16,221 nucleotides of DNA from Kiritimatiellia bacterium (GTDB lineage: Bacteria; Verrucomicrobiota; Kiritimatiellia; RFP12; UBA3636): contig JAEDLN010000025.1 of the NCBI GenBank assembly GCA_016295275.1, forward strand, positions 1 to 16,221. The letters run 5' to 3'. Under the pieces are notes generated by a model that was not told where the DNA came from, did not search any database, and saw only the letters and a program-made list of their open reading frames with translations. The stretch's first letter is position 1; every line of letters begins with the position of its first letter. The position numbers and the translations under genes were made by a program. This document shows, one piece after another, positions 7,407-15,344 of the stretch.

Positions 7407-7951
7407 AACCGCGCACCTGGACAACGCTTCTCGTTCTTTTCGTCCTGCTTGCATTTGCGCTGATCGGACGGACCTTTCTTCCCGTCCCCTTCCTTCCGTC
7501 CGTCTGCTGGGAACTCCTTCTCGCCCTCTGTATCTACTATGCCATGAGACGGGAGGCCGTCTTTTCCGGAATAGCCGCCTTTTGCTGCGGAATTCTGGAG
7601 GAGGGACTCTGCCTTCTGCCGTCCGGCTTCGCAATGCTGTTCTTTCTGGGGTCCGCATTGCTCTGCCACAACATGCTGCGCCCGCAGATGAATGAATCGT
7701 GTTTTTCCTGTGCCATTGTCGGCGCGGCCGTATTTCCCGTTTGGACGCTTTTTGAATATATCGTCTTACGGCTTTTCACGGATTTTACGCCTCTTCCCTT
7801 TTTCTTTGTGCTGGGACGGATTGCCCTTGCCATCCCCCTTGGTTTTGTTGCGGCCGGATTGACAGCCCTTGTTTCGCATCGGCTCGACTGGATTTCCGCG
7901 AACGTTGACTTGGATAACGATGATCGATTCGGTTACGACTTCTCCGACTGA
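7403..7951 (+). CDS. mreD: Rod shape-determining protein MreD
   Basis: Small integral inner-membrane protein of the elongasome that works with MreC. It has 182 residues, with about six hydrophobic segments (roughly 8-28, 34-48, 52-72, 74-90, 102-124, 132-157). The loop motif MRREAVFSGIAAFCCGILEE resembles the conserved Arg...Gly...Glu/Asp segment of MreD proteins. Sequence conservation in this family is low, so identification rests mainly on topology, size and position between mreC and mrdA. The GTG start overlaps the mreC TGA (GTGA), which suggests translational coupling. The acidic C-terminus (DLDNDDRFGYDFSD) is encoded in DNA that also holds the start of mrdA. Confidence 0.9.
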   Translation: MKPRTWTTLLVLFVLLAFALIGRTFLPVPFLPSVCWELLLALCIYYAMRREAVFSGIAAFCCGILEEGLCLLPSGFAMLFFLGSALLCHNMLRPQMNESCFSCAIVGAAVFPVWTLFEYIVLRLFTDFTPLPFFFVLGRIALAIPLGFVAAGLTALVSHRLDWISANVDLDNDDRFGYDFSD

Positions 7952-10073
7952 GGGAAGCAAAACACGCATCGCGATCCTGTTGACGTTGATGCTGATCGCC
8001 TTGGGCTACCTCGCCACCTGTCTGTATCAAATCCAGGTGCGGGACAATCTCCTGTATATCGGTGCCCAAAACGAGACCAGCATTCGCCGTGTCCGTCTCC
8101 CCGCCACACGCGGGCGCATTCTCGATCGCAATGGCGTCGTCCTTGCAGACAACCGCCCCCAATACTGCGCCGCCCTCTACCTCGATGAACTCCGGGCCGC
8201 CGGACGCTGGAGCAACACGGTCAACCGCATCGATCGCCAAATCGATCGGGTGGCGGCAATCCTGCATCGCCCCCGGGAGATCGACCGCAATGGCATTTGG
8301 CAACACCTCTACCGCCGCCGCCCCATCCCGCTGATCGCCTTTCGCGATCTCACCGAAGCGGAACTGGCGCGCCTCGCCGAATGGCCGGAACCGCTTCCCG
8401 GCGTCGATATCTACGTGCAGCAGGATCGCATCTACCCCTTTGGCGATCTCGCATGCCACATCATCGGATATGTCGGCAAGGGAAATCCGAATGAAAAAAC
8501 GCCGCCGCAACCCCTTTCGGCCGAAGCGGACGACGCCGTCCTCTTTGCGGAAGCCGAAAACCCCGATTTCGATTTCTATCTTCCGGATCTGACCGGACGC
8601 GAAGGCATCGAAAAAGCCTTCGATGCCGAACTCGCCGGACGGGGCGGCGGTGCCCTTCTTCGCATCGATGCCATCGGATACCGCCGCGAACTGCTCGAGG
8701 CCCGCAATCCGCAACTCGGGCGCGACATCGTCCTCACGCTCGATGCAGGCATCCAACAGGCCGCCGAACGGGCCCTCGACGGACACTGCGGGGCGGCCAT
8801 CGTCCTCGACGCCCGCAATGGCGATATTCTCGCCCTTGCCAGCGCTCCGCGCTACGATCTCTCGACCTTTGTCCCCGCCTTGAGCAGCTCGATCTGGAAC
8901 GAACTGTTGTCGGATCCCGGGCGACCGCTCATTCACCGCGCCGCCGCCGGCGTCTACCCGCCCGGCTCCATCGTCAAGCCCATCATCGCCCTCGAAGCCC
9001 TTACGGAAGGAATCGTCTCCCCCTACGACACCGTCTACTGCAACGGCAGCTACAACATCGGAAACCACCGCATCCGCTGCGCAAGCCGCTGGGGCCATGG
9101 TGACGTCAATGTCCGAAAGGCCCTCGCCGCGTCCTGCAATCCCTATTTCATGGATATCGGCCTTCGCCTCGGATACGAACCCCGCATCCATGACGCCTAT
9201 CGGCAACTCGGCTTCGGAACAGCCCCGCAAATCGGTATTCCGACCGGCAAAAGCCTGCTCCCGGACGAAGCCTGGAAACGCAAACGCTTTAAGGACGCCT
9301 GGCGCCCGGGCGATACCGCCTACGCTTCCATCGGTCAGGGTTTTCTCACCGTCACGCCGCTGCAAATCGCCATCTATACGCTCGCACTCGCCAATGACGG
9401 CGAACGCGTTCTGCCGCGCCTCATTCGGGATCCCGGCACGGGCGTCATCGATGAATCGCGCCGCGTCGACGGCCGTATGCATTGGACGGCAAATGCCTTG
9501 CAGGCCGTTCGCGACGGGATGTCCGATGCCATCGACAAACCGTATGGAACTGGTCGGCGCGCCGCGATTCCCGGCGTCCCGATCGCCGGAAAAACCGGAA
9601 CCGCCGAATACCGCGAAAAGGGCACCCTGAAAAAACATGCGTGGATGATCGCCATGGTGCCGGAAAACAATCCGGAATACGTTTTCACCGTCGTATGCGA
9701 AGACTCCGACTCCGGCGGACACTCCGCCGCCGCCGTCCTCAAAACATTGCTTCAGAGCCTCTATCAAACGGACATTTCCCCGACGGCCGGCGAACCGTCC
9801 CAGAATCCCGACGGAGGCGAACCGAGTTCCGGCGAAGCCCCCGAATCCGAAACGCCTGATTCGGAGGCGGTGCAGGAGACCGATTCAACGCCTGCAACCG
9901 ACGGAGACGAATCCGGAGAAGACGAGGCACCGGGCCTTCCCGATGAAGCAATCGCCAACACGGCCGAATCCTTTTCCGAAGCGTTGCAAAGCCGCAATGC
10001 CGGCGAACCGGACTTCTTTTTGTCGCCGGAAGACGCCGCATCTGACATTCCCGAAACAAGCGAGACCCCCTGA
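7920..10073 (+). CDS. mrdA: Penicillin-binding protein 2 (elongasome peptidoglycan transpeptidase)
   Basis: Class B PBP that cross-links peptidoglycan in the periplasm together with RodA. In 717 residues: a short cytoplasmic tail, a TM anchor (about 16-38), a pedestal with the class B motif RGRILDRNG (64-72), then the transpeptidase domain (about 265-610). Catalytic motifs are intact: S350-I-V-K353, S405-C-N407 and K558-T-G560. After about residue 618 comes a 100-residue tail rich in Glu, Asp, Pro and Ser, not usual in this family. I chose the ATG at 7920 because it leaves a normal short tail before the TM. It overlaps the last 32 bases of mreD; an open GTG/ATG further upstream would add residues from the mreD frame. 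A GGAT lies shortly before the start. Its TGA shares one base with the rodA ATG. Confidence 0.95.
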   Translation: MIDSVTTSPTEGSKTRIAILLTLMLIALGYLATCLYQIQVRDNLLYIGAQNETSIRRVRLPATRGRILDRNGVVLADNRPQYCAALYLDELRAAGRWSNTVNRIDRQIDRVAAILHRPREIDRNGIWQHLYRRRPIPLIAFRDLTEAELARLAEWPEPLPGVDIYVQQDRIYPFGDLACHIIGYVGKGNPNEKTPPQPLSAEADDAVLFAEAENPDFDFYLPDLTGREGIEKAFDAELAGRGGGALLRIDAIGYRRELLEARNPQLGRDIVLTLDAGIQQAAERALDGHCGAAIVLDARNGDILALASAPRYDLSTFVPALSSSIWNELLSDPGRPLIHRAAAGVYPPGSIVKPIIALEALTEGIVSPYDTVYCNGSYNIGNHRIRCASRWGHGDVNVRKALAASCNPYFMDIGLRLGYEPRIHDAYRQLGFGTAPQIGIPTGKSLLPDEAWKRKRFKDAWRPGDTAYASIGQGFLTVTPLQIAIYTLALANDGERVLPRLIRDPGTGVIDESRRVDGRMHWTANALQAVRDGMSDAIDKPYGTGRRAAIPGVPIAGKTGTAEYREKGTLKKHAWMIAMVPENNPEYVFTVVCEDSDSGGHSAAAVLKTLLQSLYQTDISPTAGEPSQNPDGGEPSSGEAPESETPDSEAVQETDSTPATDGDESGEDEAPGLPDEAIANTAESFSEALQSRNAGEPDFFLSPEDAASDIPETSETP

Positions 10074-11278
10074 TGATATTTTCCCCCTTCAAATCAGATT
10101 CGCAGGAGTCCCGCTTCTCCTTCCCGCATCTCAACTGGATGCTCCTGCTTTGCGCCGCCGCTCTCCTCTGCTACGGCGTCCTGTTCGTGCGCTCGGCGAC
10201 CTCCATTCGCGTCGGTCCCGTCCATGACATCTGGCTGAAAATGCTCTTCCAATGGATTCCGCTCGGCCTGATCGCCCATGTCATCTTCGCCGCCGTCGAC
10301 TACCGCAAATGGGTCGATCACGCATGGATCCTGTACGGGGGCTCCATCGTTCTGCTCATTCTCGTGCTGATTCCCGGCATCGGAACCGTCACAATGGGTG
10401 CGCGCCGATGGCTGTTCGGCATCTTCCAGCCAAGCGAAGCCGCCAAGCTCGCCGTCATTCCGTTTCTCGCTTTTCTGCTGACGCGCAGCGCCATCCAATC
10501 CGAAATCCAACGCTTTTGGGCAACGCTTTTCTTCGCAGCCCTGCCGGCGCTTCTCGTTCTCATCCAGCCGGATATGGGATCGAGCCTTCCCTTCGGTGTC
10601 GCCGCCATCGCCATGCTCTACGTCTCCGGTTGCGCTCGAAAGGTCTTGTTCCGAATCCTCTTGACCGGGATTATCCTCATCTCGATTTTCCTCGGCGCCA
10701 TCCTCATCCCGGAAACCCTTCCGCCGGAGAAAAAGGCCAAAGTCGAACGAATCACGGACGATTTCATCTTCGATCACTGGAAAAGCCGCATCCTCGTCTT
10801 CGTTTTCCCGGATCGCGATCCCCTCGGCGCAGGCTGGAACAAACGCCAAAGCGAAATCGCCGTCGGTTCCGGCGCCGTCTGGGGAAAAGGCTACAAAAAA
10901 GGGACGCAAAACATTCTCGGCTATCTGCCGGCCTCCGTTTCGTCGTCCGATTTCATCTTCTCCGTCGTCGCAGAAGAAACCGGTTTCGCCGGCTCTCTTC
11001 TCCTGATCGCCCTCTATGCAGGCCTTTTGGGAAGCATCTGCGTCTCCGGATTTCTTTGCCGCGATCTCGTCGGCAGACTCGTCTGCACCGGTATTACGGC
11101 AACGCTTTTTACCCATATCTTCGTGAACCTGGCCATGACAATCGGAAAAATGCCCATAACCGGCATTCCGCTTCCGCTCGTGAGCTACGGCGGCACATTC
11201 ACCATCACAACCCTGGCGCTGCTCGGCCTCGCCCACAGCGTCTCCATCCATCGTCACAAAGTCGATCCTTTCGATTAA
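10073..11278 (+). CDS. rodA: Peptidoglycan glycosyltransferase RodA (SEDS family)
   Basis: Multi-spanning inner-membrane enzyme that polymerises lipid II into glycan strands and forms a complex with PBP2. It has 401 residues and about ten TM helices. SEDS signatures are present: GARRWLFGIFQPSEAAKL (109-125), QPDMGSS (165-171), the extracellular DFIFSVVAEETGF segment with D293 in the place of the conserved essential aspartate, and near the C-terminus GIPLPLVSYGGT (364-375). The ATG overlaps the mrdA TGA by one base, so translation is probably coupled; no Shine-Dalgarno is evident. It is the last gene of the overlapping mreC-rodA block. FtsW, the division paralogue, is an alternative, but pairing with PBP2 and mre genes favours RodA. 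Confidence 0.94.
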   Translation: MIFSPFKSDSQESRFSFPHLNWMLLLCAAALLCYGVLFVRSATSIRVGPVHDIWLKMLFQWIPLGLIAHVIFAAVDYRKWVDHAWILYGGSIVLLILVLIPGIGTVTMGARRWLFGIFQPSEAAKLAVIPFLAFLLTRSAIQSEIQRFWATLFFAALPALLVLIQPDMGSSLPFGVAAIAMLYVSGCARKVLFRILLTGIILISIFLGAILIPETLPPEKKAKVERITDDFIFDHWKSRILVFVFPDRDPLGAGWNKRQSEIAVGSGAVWGKGYKKGTQNILGYLPASVSSSDFIFSVVAEETGFAGSLLLIALYAGLLGSICVSGFLCRDLVGRLVCTGITATLFTHIFVNLAMTIGKMPITGIPLPLVSYGGTFTITTLALLGLAHSVSIHRHKVDPFD

Positions 11279-11297
11279 TCCTATCCGATTCTTCCAC

Positions 11298-11325
11298 GGG
11301 GCTCTCCCTATCGCAGCCCCCTTTT
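11298..11325 (+). terminator. Candidate terminator after rodA
   Basis: GGGGCT (11298-11303) pairs with AGCCCC (11315-11320) across an 11-base loop, followed by CTTTT. The stem is short and the T-run is only four bases, so it may be leaky and let transcription continue into rng. Confidence 0.4.
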
Positions 11326-11351
11326 CATTCCTTCTTTACCACTTTCTCACT

Positions 11352-13004
11352 ATGTTCGGAAAAAACTTCTTCAAGTGCAAATGGATTACACAAGAGCAGC
11401 ATCACCTCTCCCGTGAAATCATCATCAATGCGGAAAAACTCGAAACCCGTGTCGCCGTCCTCGAAAACGGCCGCATGAAGGACTATCAAGTCGAACATCC
11501 GGGCGAAGAACGCTCCGTCGGCTCCATCTTCAAGGGCCGCATCCAGAACCTCCAGCCCGATCTTCAGGCCGCATTCGTCAATATCGGCGTCGGCAAAAAC
11601 GCCTTCCTCCACTACTGGGACATGACGCCGGACGATGATTCCTTCTTGGAAGACGATCTCGAGTCGGCAGACGAAAACGGCTCGGAAAAGCCGTCTTCCC
11701 GTTCCTCCAAAAAAGGCGGCTCCAAACGCCTGACTTCGGAAGAAATCGCAAAACGCTTCCCCATCGGCACCGTCATCACGGTGCAGGTCTCGAAAGGCCC
11801 GATCGGAACCAAAGGCCCCCGCGTCACCGCTTCCCTTTCCATCCCCGGCCGCTACCTCGTCCTTATGCCGGGCAGCACCCTCCGCGGCGTATCCCGCAAG
11901 ATCGGAGACGCCGAAGAACGCCAACGTCTGGCCAAAATCCTGGAAAAACTCAAGCCGCTTCTGCCAAACGATTGCGGCCTGATCGTCCGTACCGCCGGTC
12001 AAGGCGCATCCCATACCGCTTTCGTCAACGATTTGCGTGTCCTCCTTAGCTCGTACGAAGACATGAAAACCGCTCAAAAGGAGCTTCCCGCACCTTGCTG
12101 CGTCTACGAAGAGCCCGATCTGATCATGCGCGCCGTTCGCGACTGGATGACCGAAGACGTCGATCGCATCGTCGTCGACGATCCGCTCGTCTACGAACGC
12201 GTTCGCCGCGAATGCGCCCGCATCTCGCGCCACGCGAAAAATCTCGTCCAGCTCTACACGGGTCATTATCCCATCTTCGACCACTACGGCATCGAAACCC
12301 AAATCGAAGAAGCCTTCCGCCGGAGAATTCCGCTCAAATCCGGCGGCTATCTCATCATCGACGAAACCGAAGCCCTGATCGCCGTCGATGTCAACACCGG
12401 TCACCACAAGGGCAAAGGCTCTCAAGAGGATACCATTCTCGAAGTGAACCTCGAAGCCGTCGAAGAGGTTGCCCGGCAACTCCGGATCCGCAACATCGGC
12501 GGTCTCGTCGTTCTCGACCTGATCGATATGAAGTCCCGGAAACACCAAAAGCAGGTCTTCCACGCGCTCAAACAGGCGTGCCGCCTCGATCGGGCCCGTA
12601 CGAATATCACCCCCATCTCCGAACTGGGTTTGCTCGAAATGACCCGCCAGAGATTCGAGCGCAGCATTCTCTCGCAAGCCCACAAGACATGCCCATACTG
12701 CCACGGAAACGGACTCATCAAATCCCCTTGGCAGCTCTCCGTCTCCATTCAACGCCGGTTGCGATCCCTTACCTGCCTTCTCACCGACGAGCATAAGGAG
12801 GTCGATCTGACCGTCTGCGTCCATCCCACCGTGCTGGAACGCATCCGCTCCGAGGATTCCGATGCCATCCGCGAAATCCAATCCGGCTATCGCGCCCGCC
12901 TCTCCTTCAAGAGCGAACCGCTTCGGAAGGCCGAGTCCTACGCCATCGTCGACGCGACATCCGGCGAAATCCTTTTCGCCGCAGGAGAACAAGTGACGAT
13001 TTAA
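11352..13004 (+). CDS. rng: Ribonuclease E/G family endoribonuclease (RNase G type)
   Basis: Endoribonuclease that cuts single-stranded RNA in mRNA decay and rRNA maturation, acting in the cytoplasm or at the membrane. It has 550 residues, near RNase G length, and lacks the long RNase E scaffold tail. Order: the N-terminal family start REIIINAEKLETRVAVLE (21-38), an S1 domain (about 55-165) with an acidic, Ser/Lys-rich insert (about 92-128), the 5'-sensor and DNase I-like catalytic parts, then the Zn-link. Catalytic D346 (AVDVNTG) and D389 (VLDLIDM) are 43 residues apart, as in E. coli RNase E. Zn-link cysteines C447 and C450 (TCPYCHG) are 58 residues further on, also as expected. The ATG at 11352 has no Shine-Dalgarno; a later start is possible, because homology begins near residue 20. 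It lies 73 bases after rodA. Confidence 0.94.
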   Translation: MFGKNFFKCKWITQEQHHLSREIIINAEKLETRVAVLENGRMKDYQVEHPGEERSVGSIFKGRIQNLQPDLQAAFVNIGVGKNAFLHYWDMTPDDDSFLEDDLESADENGSEKPSSRSSKKGGSKRLTSEEIAKRFPIGTVITVQVSKGPIGTKGPRVTASLSIPGRYLVLMPGSTLRGVSRKIGDAEERQRLAKILEKLKPLLPNDCGLIVRTAGQGASHTAFVNDLRVLLSSYEDMKTAQKELPAPCCVYEEPDLIMRAVRDWMTEDVDRIVVDDPLVYERVRRECARISRHAKNLVQLYTGHYPIFDHYGIETQIEEAFRRRIPLKSGGYLIIDETEALIAVDVNTGHHKGKGSQEDTILEVNLEAVEEVARQLRIRNIGGLVVLDLIDMKSRKHQKQVFHALKQACRLDRARTNITPISELGLLEMTRQRFERSILSQAHKTCPYCHGNGLIKSPWQLSVSIQRRLRSLTCLLTDEHKEVDLTVCVHPTVLERIRSEDSDAIREIQSGYRARLSFKSEPLRKAESYAIVDATSGEILFAAGEQVTI

Positions 13005-13005
13005 C

Positions 13006-13029
13006 CCGGCAACGCCGCCGGAACGTTTT
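13006..13029 (+). terminator. Candidate terminator after rng
   Basis: CCGGC (13006-13010) pairs with GCCGG (13017-13021) across a 6-base loop, followed by AACGTTTT. It starts right after the rng stop. The stem is only 5 bp and the T-run is short and delayed, so this is a weak candidate. Confidence 0.3.
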
Positions 13030-13089
13030 ACCGTTCTCCCGCCTTCCCTTTCCCGTCAGGTTGTGATACCCTCTCTCGTTGAGAAGCGC

Positions 13090-15333
13090 ATGCAAACCGA
13101 ACTCAAAAATTTCCTCCAGACCCTTCTCTCCAATGCCGTTCCACGCCCGGATACCGTGACGGAAACGGCTTGGGGGAAGACGCGTACGTTCGTCTGCTAC
13201 GATTTGTACGACGATACGTTTATTCTGGAAAAGGACATCCTCTCCAACCTCGAGAACAAGGACTCTCTCGTCCTGATTCCGAAATCGTCTCTCATCAAAA
13301 GCGATGACGATTCCGAACGTGTCTTTGGAAACATTTTGACGCTCTCTTCCGGGAACCACGCCGTCACAAGCATCCCCTTGATTGCCGGACGATTCTGGGG
13401 GCTTTCGACATTGGCAAGCGAAGCCGAGCAGATGGAAGCCCTCACGTACCGGATGGTTTTCGCAAACTGCGTCGACAATACGCTCGAACTGTCCCAGCGG
13501 CAGGCTCCCACCCGCCTCGTCGTCGAGATGGACGAATGGCTGCAGGCCCTCGGATACCCCATGCGGAAAATCGTCCTGATCGACCGTGTCGACGAGACGC
13601 TCGAGGTTTACGAACGCCGCGGTCAGGATTGGCGCATCAAGCCGCTCGCCTGGACGCCCGAGGAAATGCAGGCCGTCGTGCGGGGATCCATCTCGCGCAT
13701 CCACTCCCCCATCCGCTACTATCACAACGTCAAAGGCGTCCATTTCCTGACCTACCGGAACTTCCGGCACTGGGGCGCTCTCATCGAAAAGAATTTTCCG
13801 CAATTCCTCAATGGCCTGACCGAGCTCTGCGGAACGTTCGGAAACCAACGCCAATCCAATCTCCTGCTTCCAAAATTCGCTTCCCACCACGAAATCGAAT
13901 TTTTCGGCCTCACCCCCGGAATCGCCGTCAAAACGCTCGTTCCGAGAATGATGGCGTTCTACGAACATATCCAGAAACTCGATCCGAACGATCCGAAAAC
14001 CGCTCTCGACGCAACCGAACTGTTCGAATCGATTCGCCAAACCTTCCGAAAACTGCTCGCCGATCCCGCCTACACGGACGAAAATTCCCCGAAGCTGATC
14101 GAAGATCTGTATCGCCATCTGTGCGGCGCCATCTACCGGGATTCCCGCGATTTCCTCTCCCGCGCATTCGACGATATGAGAACCGCCCTTCCGGGCGCCA
14201 CCTACTCCAAGGGAAACCGCTTCCTCCACGAGGGCGCTGATCCGCGCACCATCTCCATCCTCGAATACCTCGAAAGCAATATCGGACACGGCGATTTTAT
14301 CGAATACGTCAATATCTACGAAATCCGCTCATCCTCCGAACATGTCCGCCTCGGTGAAGGAAAAACACGCGAAATCGTCTACAAAACCGCGTGGAACCCC
14401 CTCTCATCCCACCTGATCGAAAAACGCCTCGCGCAACGCAGCACCGGCTACGGCGTCTATACGCTTGTCCGAGCCTACGCATTCCGGGAACTCGGCATCT
14501 CCTTCGGCAAACACCGGATGCTGGCACGCAACGACGGCGCTACCGGAGCCGTCCACTACTTTACCAGAAGCCGCTACCCCGGACAGCCGTTCTCCCAAAT
14601 CCCCGCCGCCCGGTTCTTCAACCGAAACCAGCAGACCGGCGCATACGATACCGAACAGGAATCCGCCGATATCGTACGCTCCCTGATCCGGCTTATGGGC
14701 CAGTCCGCCGCCGAAAACATGATCCTCAAAAAGTACATGCCCGACGGAACCTGCCATTTCGCAGAAGGCAAGGAAATCATCGAATTCGGCTACGATATCC
14801 ATTTCCGTAAAGAAATGCCGCTCCATGTCCGACTGTGCTCGATTCGCGGAACCCTCGGCTGGCCCAATCGCGATCGAACCGACGAAAACCTGAACGCCCT
14901 CGCAAAATTCTACCTCGTCAAATTCGCACGCGTAACCTACGAATATGCGCAAAAGCACCCGATTGTAGATGTTTGGGACCACGCAGATGCCTTCTGGGAA
15001 GGCTTTGCGACGCGAACCCACGAGATCGCCTGGAACTATACCATTCAAAAGAAAAAATTCGATTCCTTCCATCCGCAAACCTTTGGCGATTACAAGTTCC
15101 GCGAAAAATGGGAATTCGCCCTCTGGGCGCTCGAACGGCAAAACGAAATGCTCCCCAAACTCTCCGAAACCTTCCACAACTACTTCCAGCGTCTGGTCGA
15201 TTCCCTCGGGATCGATCCGCCCGAACAGAAGAAGAAGGTCGATGTGCAAATCTTCTCCCCTTCCATGACGATCTTGCCGTCCGATTCGAATCGAACCTAC
15301 AATCGGGGTGGCTCCGGTCCAACCTCCCTTTAA
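13090..15333 (+). CDS. Uncharacterised 747-residue soluble protein
   Basis: I do not recognise this protein. It is long, of mixed charge, and has no signal peptide, TM segment or CxxC motif, so it is probably cytoplasmic. Its codon use resembles the neighbours, and it has no internal stops over more than 2.2 kb, so it is a real gene. The middle and C-terminal part (about 415-600) has a pattern loosely like an atypical kinase fold: RLGEGKTREIVYKTAW (420-435), a helix RAYAFRELGI (461-470), GAVHYFTRSRYPGQPF (486-501), then AENMILKK (541-548) and EIIEFGYDI (562-570). The expected catalytic aspartate is not obvious, so this is only a hint. The C-terminus (about 600-700) is helical and rich in Trp, Phe and Lys. 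I chose the ATG at 13090; an in-frame GTG at 13063 would add nine residues. It probably shares a transcript with the DtxR-like gene 11 bases downstream. Confidence 0.8.
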   Translation: MQTELKNFLQTLLSNAVPRPDTVTETAWGKTRTFVCYDLYDDTFILEKDILSNLENKDSLVLIPKSSLIKSDDDSERVFGNILTLSSGNHAVTSIPLIAGRFWGLSTLASEAEQMEALTYRMVFANCVDNTLELSQRQAPTRLVVEMDEWLQALGYPMRKIVLIDRVDETLEVYERRGQDWRIKPLAWTPEEMQAVVRGSISRIHSPIRYYHNVKGVHFLTYRNFRHWGALIEKNFPQFLNGLTELCGTFGNQRQSNLLLPKFASHHEIEFFGLTPGIAVKTLVPRMMAFYEHIQKLDPNDPKTALDATELFESIRQTFRKLLADPAYTDENSPKLIEDLYRHLCGAIYRDSRDFLSRAFDDMRTALPGATYSKGNRFLHEGADPRTISILEYLESNIGHGDFIEYVNIYEIRSSSEHVRLGEGKTREIVYKTAWNPLSSHLIEKRLAQRSTGYGVYTLVRAYAFRELGISFGKHRMLARNDGATGAVHYFTRSRYPGQPFSQIPAARFFNRNQQTGAYDTEQESADIVRSLIRLMGQSAAENMILKKYMPDGTCHFAEGKEIIEFGYDIHFRKEMPLHVRLCSIRGTLGWPNRDRTDENLNALAKFYLVKFARVTYEYAQKHPIVDVWDHADAFWEGFATRTHEIAWNYTIQKKKFDSFHPQTFGDYKFREKWEFALWALERQNEMLPKLSETFHNYFQRLVDSLGIDPPEQKKKVDVQIFSPSMTILPSDSNRTYNRGGSGPTSL

Positions 15334-15344
15334 TCCCCCTTTCC

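Noticed and set aside
7785..9767. A 660-codon open frame on the minus strand across mrdA
   Set aside because: It is antisense to PBP2, whose motifs are intact, and its sequence is Gly/Asp/Ala-rich filler without family features.
11325..12992. A 555-codon open frame on the minus strand across rng
   Set aside because: It mirrors rng, which has all catalytic and zinc-link residues; the antisense product has no recognisable domain.
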